Shown here piece by piece: positions 27,360-35,072 of a stretch of DNA of 64,000 nt. Under the pieces are notes generated by a model, which was not told the DNA's origin, did not search any database, and saw only the letters and a program-made list of their open reading frames with translations. The position numbers were made by a program, and so were the translations under genes. The first letter of the stretch is position 1. Each line of letters opens with the position of its first letter. Source of the DNA: Vibrio marisflavi CECT 7928. GTDB taxonomy: Bacteria > Pseudomonadota > Gammaproteobacteria > Enterobacterales > Vibrionaceae. Location of the stretch: the NCBI RefSeq assembly GCF_921294215.1, contig NZ_CAKLDM010000002.1:2170001-2234000 (forward strand). Direction: 5' to 3'.

Positions 27360-28720
27360 CTTGCTCCTCCTCCTTTTCCATCAGCGGTGAAATAAACCTC
27401 CCATGCACGAGAGACAATCTCTGGTGTAATTGTTGGAGGTGTTTCTTCAAACGCAATAATATCTCTGCTGATACCAATCATGTCCTTTGGTAAGCAGGGA
27501 TAGAAACCAACACTGTGTCGGCTGTGTAAATCAAATAGTGTGTCAAATACTGACTCTTCGAGATTGAGCTGACGACCACCCGCGATCTTTTCCCATAGCG
27601 CGCGATATTCATGATCTTTCAGCGGATAGAATTGAATCTTGTAACCAAGTCTCCGTAAGAATGCGGGATCTGCAATCGATTCAGGATCCAAGTTACTTGA
27701 GAAAGCTAACGTCAATATGAAAGGAATGGTGACTTGCTGACCATTGGGCAGCGCTAAATGGTCGAAGAAATACTCCATTGGAACGATCCAACGGTTCAAT
27801 AATGTATCGACAGGCATAGGCTGACGCCCTAAATCATCTATGATGAAAATGCCGTTATTAGCCATCATTTGCAAAGGGGCAATCCAAACTCGGTTGTGCT
27901 CAGTGTGATTAACTTCGAGCATATCCATAGTAAGCTCACCACCTACCTGAATGCTTGGTCTCTCACACAGCGCCCAGCGGCGATCAAATTGTTCTTTGAA
28001 GACAAAACTATTTTCGTCATCAGGAGCTGTTAGTTTTTTATGGTGTTGAGGAGAGAATACTTTGATGATGTTACCTGCAGCATAAACAGCATAAGGAATA
28101 TAGACAGACGTATTGAGCGAGTTAAGGATTCTTGTGGCAACAAAAGTTTTACCTGTGCCCGCATCTCCATATAGAAGAAGCGCTCTACCCGAATTGATTG
28201 CGGGTCCAATAACACCAATCAAACGCTCGGCCCCATAGACCTCACTTAAAGCATGAGTCACATCGTCCTTCGTAACCACTCTAATTCGGACATCCTGTGC
28301 TTTAACCATCTCATCATAGTCAGTTAGCGATACTGGAGCAGGCCCTAGATAGGCGTCTTTAGCGAACGCAACATCGGCTTCTTGCAGGCCTGATTCAGAC
28401 AAAGCATATCTAACTGCACCACCACTGTTCCCCCCAGAACCTTGTGACAAAAAACCATCTGGGGAGGCTTGAAAAACCTCGACTTTGGATTTCTTACGTA
28501 AATTTGAGAGCATCTCTTCAATAAGGTGGCTATTAATACCCATAGAGCGGGTCAAGTGGAGGATGTCAGATTTGGGGTAAGCGGAAAGGTGTTTAAGCAA
28601 TAGGTTTTCAAGCACGACTTTGGGAACCCCTAAGTCCTCAAATGATGTCGGTACTTTGGGTGCATCTGCTTGTGGTGTTAACTCTTCTCTATGTAACCCT
28701 TCCTGATAGGCTGCTGTCAT
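27356..28720 (-). CDS. AAA+ ATPase inside the Tad operon
   Basis: 454 aa. The N-terminal 130 residues look like a winged helix followed by a glycine-rich linker. The AAA+ core has Walker A GDAGTGKT (185-192), Walker B IFIIDD (291-296) and a likely sensor 1 around TLAFSSN. No membrane segment or signal is seen. It sits between tadV and rcpC, 14 bases after tadV and overlapping rcpC by four bases, so it is an integral operon member. It is not TadA and is not among the core components I know from Aggregatibacter or Caulobacter. A remodelling or regulatory role in pilus assembly is inferred only. Confidence 0.8.
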   Translation of the reverse strand: MTAAYQEGLHREELTPQADAPKVPTSFEDLGVPKVVLENLLLKHLSAYPKSDILHLTRSMGINSHLIEEMLSNLRKKSKVEVFQASPDGFLSQGSGGNSGGAVRYALSESGLQEADVAFAKDAYLGPAPVSLTDYDEMVKAQDVRIRVVTKDDVTHALSEVYGAERLIGVIGPAINSGRALLLYGDAGTGKTFVATRILNSLNTSVYIPYAVYAAGNIIKVFSPQHHKKLTAPDDENSFVFKEQFDRRWALCERPSIQVGGELTMDMLEVNHTEHNRVWIAPLQMMANNGIFIIDDLGRQPMPVDTLLNRWIVPMEYFFDHLALPNGQQVTIPFILTLAFSSNLDPESIADPAFLRRLGYKIQFYPLKDHEYRALWEKIAGGRQLNLEESVFDTLFDLHSRHSVGFYPCLPKDMIGISRDIIAFEETPPTITPEIVSRAWEVYFTADGKGGGAR

Positions 28721-28734
28721 AGAGACTCCTTGTC

Positions 28735-29262
28735 TTAAAAGTATTGATGTAATGCAAGTCCTATAACTACAATCGGCGCAAACGGCATCCTTAGCTTGTT
28801 TGCACCTACATCATTGGAGATAAGATCTCTTCCTTTTCCAGAAACAATCACCGAATATTTAAACATTGTCGTCTGGGCTAATTCTGGCCGTTCTGCCAAT
28901 CGATAAACAGCGTAAAAACTGCCAACGATAACTGTCGATACCGCAATCCAAAATGCGGTATCTAATAAATGATGCCAGCCGACAACAAACCCAACTACGC
29001 CAAGTAGTTTTACGTCCCCGGGAGCCATCGCTCGAAGCATAAAAAACACGAATGAAAAACCAAACATGAAAAGTGCGCCTATAAAGGCTTCAATTAGAGA
29101 TGGAGCTGGGCTAGCTGAAAATGCTTTGTGTATGATCGCCGTCACGAGCACTAACAGAAGTGCATAATTGGGAATGCGATGCTCTCTAGCGTCGAATACA
29201 GCAATTGTGATAAAAACAAGCCATATAAGATAATAAGTATAAGTAAACATTTCAGCCGCCAT
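28735..29262 (-). CDS. tadV: Flp prepilin peptidase TadV/CpaA
   Basis: 175-aa inner-membrane aspartic protease of the A24 family. The catalytic aspartates are D24 (FDAREHRIPN) and D83 (PGDVKLLG). About five hydrophobic helices are present, and it lacks the N-terminal methylase domain of PilD, as expected for TadV. It processes the Flp pilin and the TadE and TadF pseudopilins encoded here. It lies 21 bases after the pilin gene at 29284. The ribosome site is poor. Confidence 0.92.
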   Translation of the reverse strand: MAAEMFTYTYYLIWLVFITIAVFDAREHRIPNYALLLVLVTAIIHKAFSASPAPSLIEAFIGALFMFGFSFVFFMLRAMAPGDVKLLGVVGFVVGWHHLLDTAFWIAVSTVIVGSFYAVYRLAERPELAQTTMFKYSVIVSGKGRDLISNDVGANKLRMPFAPIVVIGLALHQYF

Positions 29263-29283
29263 AACTCAGGATCCAAAAAGCAA

Positions 29284-29448
29284 TCATGAAAACACGGCAG
29301 AAAATGCAGCGCTTAATGTTCCGGAAAAGCCACTAAAAAAAATCCCGAGCCCTCCCACCAGCAATCCTGCGCCAACAACATACTCAACGACTGTTAAACC
29401 TTCCTCATCCTTAAGAAATACATAATATTTTTCTAATACATTTCTCAT
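29284..29448 (-). CDS. flp: Flp-type pilin, copy 2
   Basis: 54 aa. The prepilin motif EEG/LTVVEYVVGAGLL places cleavage after G17, with the Flp-specific EY pair at +5/+6, then one hydrophobic helix and a short phenylalanine-rich tail. It begins MRNVLEKYYVFLKD. The core is identical to the upstream pilin but the tail differs (FFSGFSGTLSAAFSAVFS). The ATG at 29448 follows a G-rich stretch rather than a standard ribosome site. It lies just before tadV and after the second pilin gene. Confidence 0.88.
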   Translation of the reverse strand: MRNVLEKYYVFLKDEEGLTVVEYVVGAGLLVGGLGIFFSGFSGTLSAAFSAVFS

Positions 29449-29623
29449 TGTCCGCCCCCCTAAAATAATGTTACTGGCCGTTATGAAAAAGACAGTTGTA
29501 ATACCATCTAAATCAAACTAACCAGTAACATAAATAGTAGACGGTTACTCTAATTTTGCGTAAGTTTACTTAACAGAAAATTTACATTTTGAGCAAAATT
29601 AAAGTAATTGCTACGAAACTATA

Positions 29624-29788
29624 TTAGGTGAATATAGCGTTTAATTGAGTATCTAGCGTTGCACCGAAGTTAGTAAATAGTGTTGCTAACCCAGCTACAA
29701 GCAAACCTGCACCAACAACATACTCAACAACTGTTAAACCTTCTTCGTCCTGCATAAATGCTTTAATATTTTGCATTAGTTTTTCCAT
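29624..29788 (-). CDS. flp: Flp-type pilin, copy 1
   Basis: 54 aa, the first gene of the Tad locus. The leader MEKLMQNIKAFMQDEEG is followed by LTVVEYVVGAGLLVAGL, a canonical Flp prepilin site and hydrophobic helix, ending in NAIFT. A strong AGGAAGGAG lies 9 bases before the ATG, which suggests this is the major pilin. A 175-base gap separates it from the second copy. Its promoter must lie in the AT-rich region upstream, which also holds a CRP site. Confidence 0.92.
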   Translation of the reverse strand: MEKLMQNIKAFMQDEEGLTVVEYVVGAGLLVAGLATLFTNFGATLDTQLNAIFT

Positions 29789-30269
29789 TTTATGGTCTCC
29801 TTCCTTTATATATGCAATCTTCGTGAATTGCTTACTCTATAATCTAGGATTTCACCTCAGTAATAGTTAGGATTTTTTTACTCACTTCTAGTACTTTTTT
29901 AGTCTATAAAACACTGTACTAAATGTGATTAGTGTTATTTTTTTGTCATACGTGTCTTTATACAGTCATATTCCAAAAAAAATAAAATCTACAGTTTTAA
30001 TTTAAAACATTTAACTTCATAGATTTATAAATATCAGTATCAAATATGAGAAAATGAAATACAAAAATCATTCATATATTCTCAACTTTGATACTTGACA
30101 ATTAATACCTTAACCATCAATGTGACAACAATCACATAATTATTGAATTTGAGAACTCAACCTAGAGCTATTGTCCAAAAGTAGGTGAAATTAGAGTACT
30201 TGCGCTTTGGCTTGGTTTGCCTAACCTAAATTTAGGGATTATTTCTTTATGGATTAAAGGCAATGCTAT
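29789..30269. promoter_or_regulatory. Divergent region between the Flp pilin gene and the AraC-type regulator
   Basis: 481 bases, very AT-rich, between divergent genes. It contains a perfect CRP consensus site (30121-30136) and a loose inverted repeat AACACT/AGTGTT around 29910-29935. No clear -35/-10 or sigma-54 motif was found on either strand. Confidence 0.5.
30121..30136. promoter_or_regulatory. Consensus CRP site
   Basis: TGTGACAACAATCACA matches TGTGA-N6-TCACA at every fixed position. It lies 134 bases before the AraC-type gene and 333 bases before the first Flp pilin gene, so it more likely serves the regulator. Confidence 0.75.
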
Positions 30270-31010
30270 ATGGACGTGTTACATACAGGTCACTGGATTG
30301 GAAAATCAATTTCTTACATTCCAAGAGATACTTTAAGTAGTATTGAACGTTACTTCAAAGTAATTGAAAGTGGCCATGATGTTTCTGTATTAAGTGAGCC
30401 TGACATTGACTTTTGTTTCTTCTACTTTGATAAAAACCAGAATAACCCCTTGTTATTAACTTCAGTAAAAATTTGTCAAAATCTTAATAAGTCATTGATC
30501 ATTATTCACAATGGGAGTGTTGATGAGGAAATACTGAGTTTAGATATTGTTGTGAACAGTTTCGATGTAGACAAAGGGGACATATCAGATTGGGTAGAGC
30601 AACTTAGTAAAAATATTCATTATAACTTCACCTCACATCAAGAGGTTATCGATATACATAAAAACGAACCACAACTTTCTAATCAAAACATCAGTAAAAA
30701 CTTACTCGAAATACTGAGATACATTGAATTAAACCTATCTAAAACGATAAAAGAAGAAGATATAGCGGAGTATTGCCACTATTCTGTCACTTATTTTTCT
30801 AAGGTATTCCACAACTCCGTGGGAATGAGCTTTAGAGATTATTTAACAACAAAGAGAATAACATTGGCAAAGCAGCTACTTATCGATGATAGAAAGTCCA
30901 AAATTGCTTTTATTGCTTATCAGTGTGGCTATAAAGATGTCTCTTACTTCTCTCGTATTTTCAAAAAGAAAACAGGGGTCAGCCCGGGCCTATTTAGGCA
31001 AATACACTAA
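30270..31010 (+). CDS. AraC family transcriptional regulator, probable Tad regulator
   Basis: 246 aa. The C-terminal 100 residues (about 143-244) form two helix-turn-helix motifs of the AraC type, including FIAYQCGYKDVSYFSRIFKK. The N-terminal part (1-125) alternates short beta-like and alpha-like segments and may be a degenerate receiver-like fold; no known sensor domain is recognised. Divergent placement next to the Flp pilin genes makes it a good candidate regulator of the pilus. It is preceded by a consensus CRP site. The regulatory target is inferred from position only. Confidence 0.85.
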   Translation: MDVLHTGHWIGKSISYIPRDTLSSIERYFKVIESGHDVSVLSEPDIDFCFFYFDKNQNNPLLLTSVKICQNLNKSLIIIHNGSVDEEILSLDIVVNSFDVDKGDISDWVEQLSKNIHYNFTSHQEVIDIHKNEPQLSNQNISKNLLEILRYIELNLSKTIKEEDIAEYCHYSVTYFSKVFHNSVGMSFRDYLTTKRITLAKQLLIDDRKSKIAFIAYQCGYKDVSYFSRIFKKKTGVSPGLFRQIH

Positions 31011-31199
31011 CAAGATCACTCTATTGATTCATATAGACCTGCAAGCGCTTCCCTGCATAAGATTCTACTGTTATTGTTAACCTTATATTAACATTTAAAA
31101 TGTTGACCACTATCTGTCAGTCATACCAAACATCATTAGCCTACAAAATGAAGTGACATCCAAAAGGTAATGCTGTCTTAGAGTAAATGGAGTTAGAGA

Positions 31200-32885
31200 A
31201 TGATTCAGCCCGATCAAATCAGCCAATCAAATACGTCTTTACCTACCCCAGATCAGATGATCCTAAAATGGGCGGAAGAAAGGCCCAATGACGTATATCT
31301 AAAGCAAATCATTAACCGCCAATTTGTTGAGTTTACTTATGCTGAAGTTGCAGACAAAGCATTGAAGTTTGTTTCGGTATTAAAAAAGCTTGGAGCTCAG
31401 CCCGGAGATAAAGTGGCTCTCATCTCTAAGAACTGCGCAGAATGGTTTATTTGTGATTTGGCAATGATGCTTGGCAATTTCATTAGCGTGCCTATCTTCC
31501 CTACTGCGGGAGAGGAAACCATCGAGTATTGCATTACTCATAGTGAGAGCAAGATATTAATAGCCGGTAAACTCGATGATTCAACAGCTACTCAATCTGT
31601 GTTGTCTAAGTTAACAAACGTTACGAGTATATCTCTACCTTACGACTCTGCCCCTTCTTGCAATCACAATTTCAGTTTGCTGATCAGTGAGGCAGAACCC
31701 GCTACAGAAAGGCCAATACATAGTGATGAAGATATGATGTCGCTAGTGTATACCTCTGGCACTTCCGGATTACCTAAAGGAGCCATACTAACCTATGGCG
31801 GCTTTAACTGGTCAGTGAAACAGCTTATAGATCATGTCGGGATTGAACCAAATGACAGATTGTTCTCATATTTACCTCTTGCTCATATTACTGAACGAGT
31901 CTATGTATTCGGTACATCCGCAATGGGAGGAGTCGTCACTGCATTCCCAGAATCTTTAGACACCTTCATTGAAGATGTAAAAATGCACACGCCGACAATA
32001 TTCATTTCTGTTCCGAGGCTATGGACATTATTCCAACAGCGTATTCAAGACAAGCTACCTCAAGCGAAACTAAACCTGTTACTAAAAGTACCCTTTGTTA
32101 ACTCCCTAATTAAAAAGAAGATCGCAACAGGTCTTGGGCTACATCAAGCCCGTGTACTAGGCTGTGGTTCCGCTCCTGTTTCTCCTGCTCTTTTAGAATG
32201 GTATCACTCGGTTGGACTCAATATTACCGAAGCGTGGGGCATGACAGAGTCTTTTGCATACAGCACATTAAATTATCCATTCCGTGAAGACAAAATTGGT
32301 TCCGTAGGAAAACCCGGGCCAGGCATCGACATCAAAATAGCCGAGGATGAAGAAATTTTGGTTCACACTCAAGGCATGTTCTCTGGCTACTATAAAAATG
32401 ACATTGCTTCGCAAGATTCTTTTGGTAGCGAAGGTTGGTTACACACAGGAGATATTGGCTACGTCGATGAAGATGGCTATTTGTTTATCCAAGGGAGGAA
32501 GAAAGACACCTTCAAAACCGCCAAAGGCAAATTTGTTGCTCCTGTTCCTATCGAGAAAAAGCTGTTTGAATATAGCCGCGTTGAAATGATGTGCTTAATT
32601 GGCTTAGGACTGCCTGCTCCTATCTTACTCGTTGTACCTCATGATTTTCCTAACTTTGATCGACAACGCTATGAACGGACAACACATAAGGTGATCGAAA
32701 AAATCAATGCTAGCTTAGAGTCCCACTCTCAAATTCAAGGAGTACTGATGATTAAAGATCCTTGGAGCATAGAGAACGGGATCCTCACTCCAACTCTAAA
32801 AATCAAGCGTCATGTTCTAGAGCAAAAGTATCATGAAGTTGGCCACAATTGGCCTAAAGATCAGCTTGTCGTTTGGGAAGAGTGA
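31200..32885 (+). CDS. Long-chain acyl-CoA synthetase (AMP-binding family)
   Basis: 561 aa. It activates a fatty acid with ATP to an acyl-adenylate and then the CoA thioester. Motifs: YTSGTSGLPKG (184-194), AWGMTE (345-350), and GWLHTGDIGYVDEDGYLFIQ followed by GRKKD near 412-436. A GGAGTT ribosome site lies five bases before the start. It is a single gene ending in a strong terminator. It resembles eukaryotic-type long-chain synthetases more than E. coli FadD, so I do not assign a symbol. Confidence 0.88.
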   Translation: MIQPDQISQSNTSLPTPDQMILKWAEERPNDVYLKQIINRQFVEFTYAEVADKALKFVSVLKKLGAQPGDKVALISKNCAEWFICDLAMMLGNFISVPIFPTAGEETIEYCITHSESKILIAGKLDDSTATQSVLSKLTNVTSISLPYDSAPSCNHNFSLLISEAEPATERPIHSDEDMMSLVYTSGTSGLPKGAILTYGGFNWSVKQLIDHVGIEPNDRLFSYLPLAHITERVYVFGTSAMGGVVTAFPESLDTFIEDVKMHTPTIFISVPRLWTLFQQRIQDKLPQAKLNLLLKVPFVNSLIKKKIATGLGLHQARVLGCGSAPVSPALLEWYHSVGLNITEAWGMTESFAYSTLNYPFREDKIGSVGKPGPGIDIKIAEDEEILVHTQGMFSGYYKNDIASQDSFGSEGWLHTGDIGYVDEDGYLFIQGRKKDTFKTAKGKFVAPVPIEKKLFEYSRVEMMCLIGLGLPAPILLVVPHDFPNFDRQRYERTTHKVIEKINASLESHSQIQGVLMIKDPWSIENGILTPTLKIKRHVLEQKYHEVGHNWPKDQLVVWEE

Positions 32886-32901
32886 TTTGTTCCAACAGAA
32901 A

Positions 32902-32934
32902 TAGAGCGCTTATATAAAGCGCTCTACCTTTTTT
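32902..32934. terminator. Bidirectional terminator
   Basis: TAGAGCGCTT (32902-32911) pairs with AAGCGCTCTA (32917-32926), followed by CC and six T. It serves the synthetase gene and possibly the convergent DUF1127 gene. Confidence 0.85.
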
Positions 32935-32941
32935 ACCAAAA

Positions 32942-33148
32942 CTAATTCCAAAAATGTCGGTTTAACTCTTGGTTGACTTGGTCTTTGGTCAAGCCTACAT
33001 CTTTGTATAGGTGCTCTGGTAATTCAGATAGCTGCTGACGAGTTCTGTAGTTTCGATGCCAAATTAATACCGCCGAGTAGAATTTCTTAATCAAACTATT
33101 CAGGTTATCAAGTAAACCATTTCGTTTGTAATCTGTTGAGACATGCAT
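32942..33148 (-). CDS. DUF1127 domain protein (YjiS-like)
   Basis: 68 aa from the ATG at 33148, which has AAGGAG upstream; the frame extends 15 codons earlier without a ribosome site. The C-terminal RQQLSELPEHLYKDVGLTK is the DUF1127 signature. In alphaproteobacteria such short arginine-rich proteins have been linked to RNA metabolism and phosphate homeostasis; no role is proven for this one. It is divergent from a LysR gene, a common pairing. Confidence 0.85.
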   Translation of the reverse strand: MHVSTDYKRNGLLDNLNSLIKKFYSAVLIWHRNYRTRQQLSELPEHLYKDVGLTKDQVNQELNRHFWN

Positions 33149-33246
33149 AATAAGCTCCTTGACCTCTGTTTGTGTAGAGTAATAATTAACCAATATGCTT
33201 TGTCGCTCAAACGATAGATTTTGACAGTCAGTTAAGGAATTCTTAA

Positions 33247-34173
33247 GTGAAAAACAAAATGCCTCCGCTACAGGGAATGTATTATTTTTATGTCGCCGCC
33301 GAGCAAGGCAGCTTAAAGTTGGCGGCTGAGAAACTGTTTATCACACCAGCAGCGATTAGCCAGCAGATCCGTTTGCTAGAGCAATGGCTGGGCACTGACT
33401 TGTTTATTCGCCAACATAGAAAAGTTGTCTTGACCGATGAAGGTGTGCTGCTTTTTGATCAGGCAGCGAAAGGGTTCTCTCATATTTTTGAAGGCGTGCG
33501 GCTGCTAAGCAGCGATCCAAACCCTGAACAACTATCAGTATCAACCCTACCCTCTTTTGCCCAAAACTGGTTGATTCCCAAGCTAATATCATTTCGTGAA
33601 CAATACCCACAAATCTCAATACTTCTAGAGCCCTCCAATCGCTTAATAGACTTCCAACAATCCAGCGTCGATCTGTGCATCCGCTATGGTGAAGGCAACT
33701 ATTCTAAAGTTGAAGCACACTGGTTAATGGACGATGCGATCTATGCAGTGTGTCACCCGCTCTATCAAAAAAATAATGGCATTTATAAAATCAGTGACTT
33801 ATCGAAAGCAGCGCTAATTGAAGATATGTGGCCAGACATGGATTGGAAACTATTTCTCAGTCATTTTGGCTATTCTGGTGGGTGTTCCACATTAAAGTAC
33901 AGTGGTTCTCATTTTGTTCTAGAAGGCGCGCTGGCGGTTCAGGGAGTCGCACTTGTCAGACATTCTGTTGCCGCTCGCTATATCAAGGAGGAAAAGCTGG
34001 TTTGCATTGGAGAGATGGCAGTAAGACCAAAGTATAAATATTTTCTTTGTGCTCCTAAAAGTTACTTCAAGCGGGAAAAAATACAGCATTTTCATACTTG
34101 GATAAAACAAGAAGCGGAATTATTTCGAGAGCAATTTCCTATTCAAGCTGAGATGATCGATACCAAGAAATAG
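33247..34173 (+). CDS. LysR family regulator, GcvA-like
   Basis: 308 aa with an N-terminal helix-turn-helix (about 10-70, KLAAEKLFITPAAISQQIRLLE) and a GcvA-type effector domain. The start is GTG after AAGGAAT; an ATG four codons later (33259) is also possible. It is divergent from the DUF1127 gene and probably controls it. The ligand is unknown. Confidence 0.88.
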   Translation: MKNKMPPLQGMYYFYVAAEQGSLKLAAEKLFITPAAISQQIRLLEQWLGTDLFIRQHRKVVLTDEGVLLFDQAAKGFSHIFEGVRLLSSDPNPEQLSVSTLPSFAQNWLIPKLISFREQYPQISILLEPSNRLIDFQQSSVDLCIRYGEGNYSKVEAHWLMDDAIYAVCHPLYQKNNGIYKISDLSKAALIEDMWPDMDWKLFLSHFGYSGGCSTLKYSGSHFVLEGALAVQGVALVRHSVAARYIKEEKLVCIGEMAVRPKYKYFLCAPKSYFKREKIQHFHTWIKQEAELFREQFPIQAEMIDTKK

Positions 34174-34221
34174 CGAACGAAAACAAACGTAAGGTCGATA
34201 CGGAAACTCTGTGTGCGAGAT

Positions 34222-34857
34222 TTAATTGTGAAGCCGTTCTTGAAGTAGATCTATGCTGTAAGCCTTAGATATGCAGGCAATGATTGATAATCGCTCGATA
34301 TCAACCTGCGAGTTATTTAAGTGGTTAGTATTTTTTGTAAGCTCTATATGAACCAAATCATTGCTAGGCTCATAGGCATCAATCGAAATATCCTGACCAA
34401 GACGAGCACTATCAAGTAACTCCATATGCTCCGTTTGTCGATTATATTTGTAGGTTGCTACGTAGTATGTATAAGTCTCAAGCGCTTCATTTGAGACAAT
34501 CATTAAGCCGGTATACGCCTTCTCTTGCTCGCTTCCTATTAGTGATAACAAGTTAATATCAATCGTTACCGTTCCGCTCCCTGTCTCGTCTTGGTAGCCA
34601 CCATAAATACTCCCTTTGTCTTCGCTAATTTCACTGATATTAACAAACGTTTCTTGTTCTGGAATTTGGATGACAAACGGGTTCGATGAATCAATACCAA
34701 AGGCTTGCTGAAGTATTGGGCCTGCATATTCTTGTTTCTTTGTCTCTGTGATATGAAGAGTTTTGTTTACTTTGTAAACGAGAATGCTGGTAAACACGAT
34801 GACACACACTAGCAACCAATAACCGAACTTCGACAAAAAGGGTTTGCCTTGACTCAA
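34222..34857 (-). CDS. Membrane-anchored protein of unknown function
   Basis: 211 aa with one N-terminal transmembrane helix (about residues 11-27), then a soluble, beta-rich region likely in the periplasm. No family is recognised. The start appears to be TTG, preceded by GGAG at a 7-base spacing; no ATG is available that would keep the helix. It converges with the LysR gene at 33247, and EF-G2 lies upstream on the same strand but beyond its own terminator. One cysteine is seen (about 197). Function is open. Confidence 0.65.
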   Translation of the reverse strand: MSQGKPFLSKFGYWLLVCVIVFTSILVYKVNKTLHITETKKQEYAGPILQQAFGIDSSNPFVIQIPEQETFVNISEISEDKGSIYGGYQDETGSGTVTIDINLLSLIGSEQEKAYTGLMIVSNEALETYTYYVATYKYNRQTEHMELLDSARLGQDISIDAYEPSNDLVHIELTKNTNHLNNSQVDIERLSIIACISKAYSIDLLQERLHN

Positions 34858-35019
34858 ACTAGAGCTCCATTATTCGTTTAACAAATACTTATTGTTAAAG
34901 ACTAACTTTCTCAAGCAAGCAACACTCTAGCTAGTACTTTGCGGAGTACCTCACTATTAGCATAAAAGCCCTAAAACTTGCACTTCACCAACTACAGTAA
35001 GGCTAGAAAAGTAGAGAGC

Positions 35020-35054
35020 AAAAAAAAACCCTCGACTGAGTCGAGGGTTTTTAT
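35020..35054 (-). terminator. Terminator of fusA2
   Basis: CCCTCGAC (35029-35036) pairs with GTCGAGGG (35040-35047) across TGA, flanked by eight A on the left and TTTTT on the right. On the minus strand the A-run becomes the U-tract after fusA2. Confidence 0.9.
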
Positions 35055-35072
35055 TCTAAAGTTCAAAAAGAA

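Noticed and set aside
29910..29935. Terminator-like AACACT/AGTGTT repeat upstream of flp
   Set aside because: Stem of six pairs with a 14-base loop and no gene ending before it.
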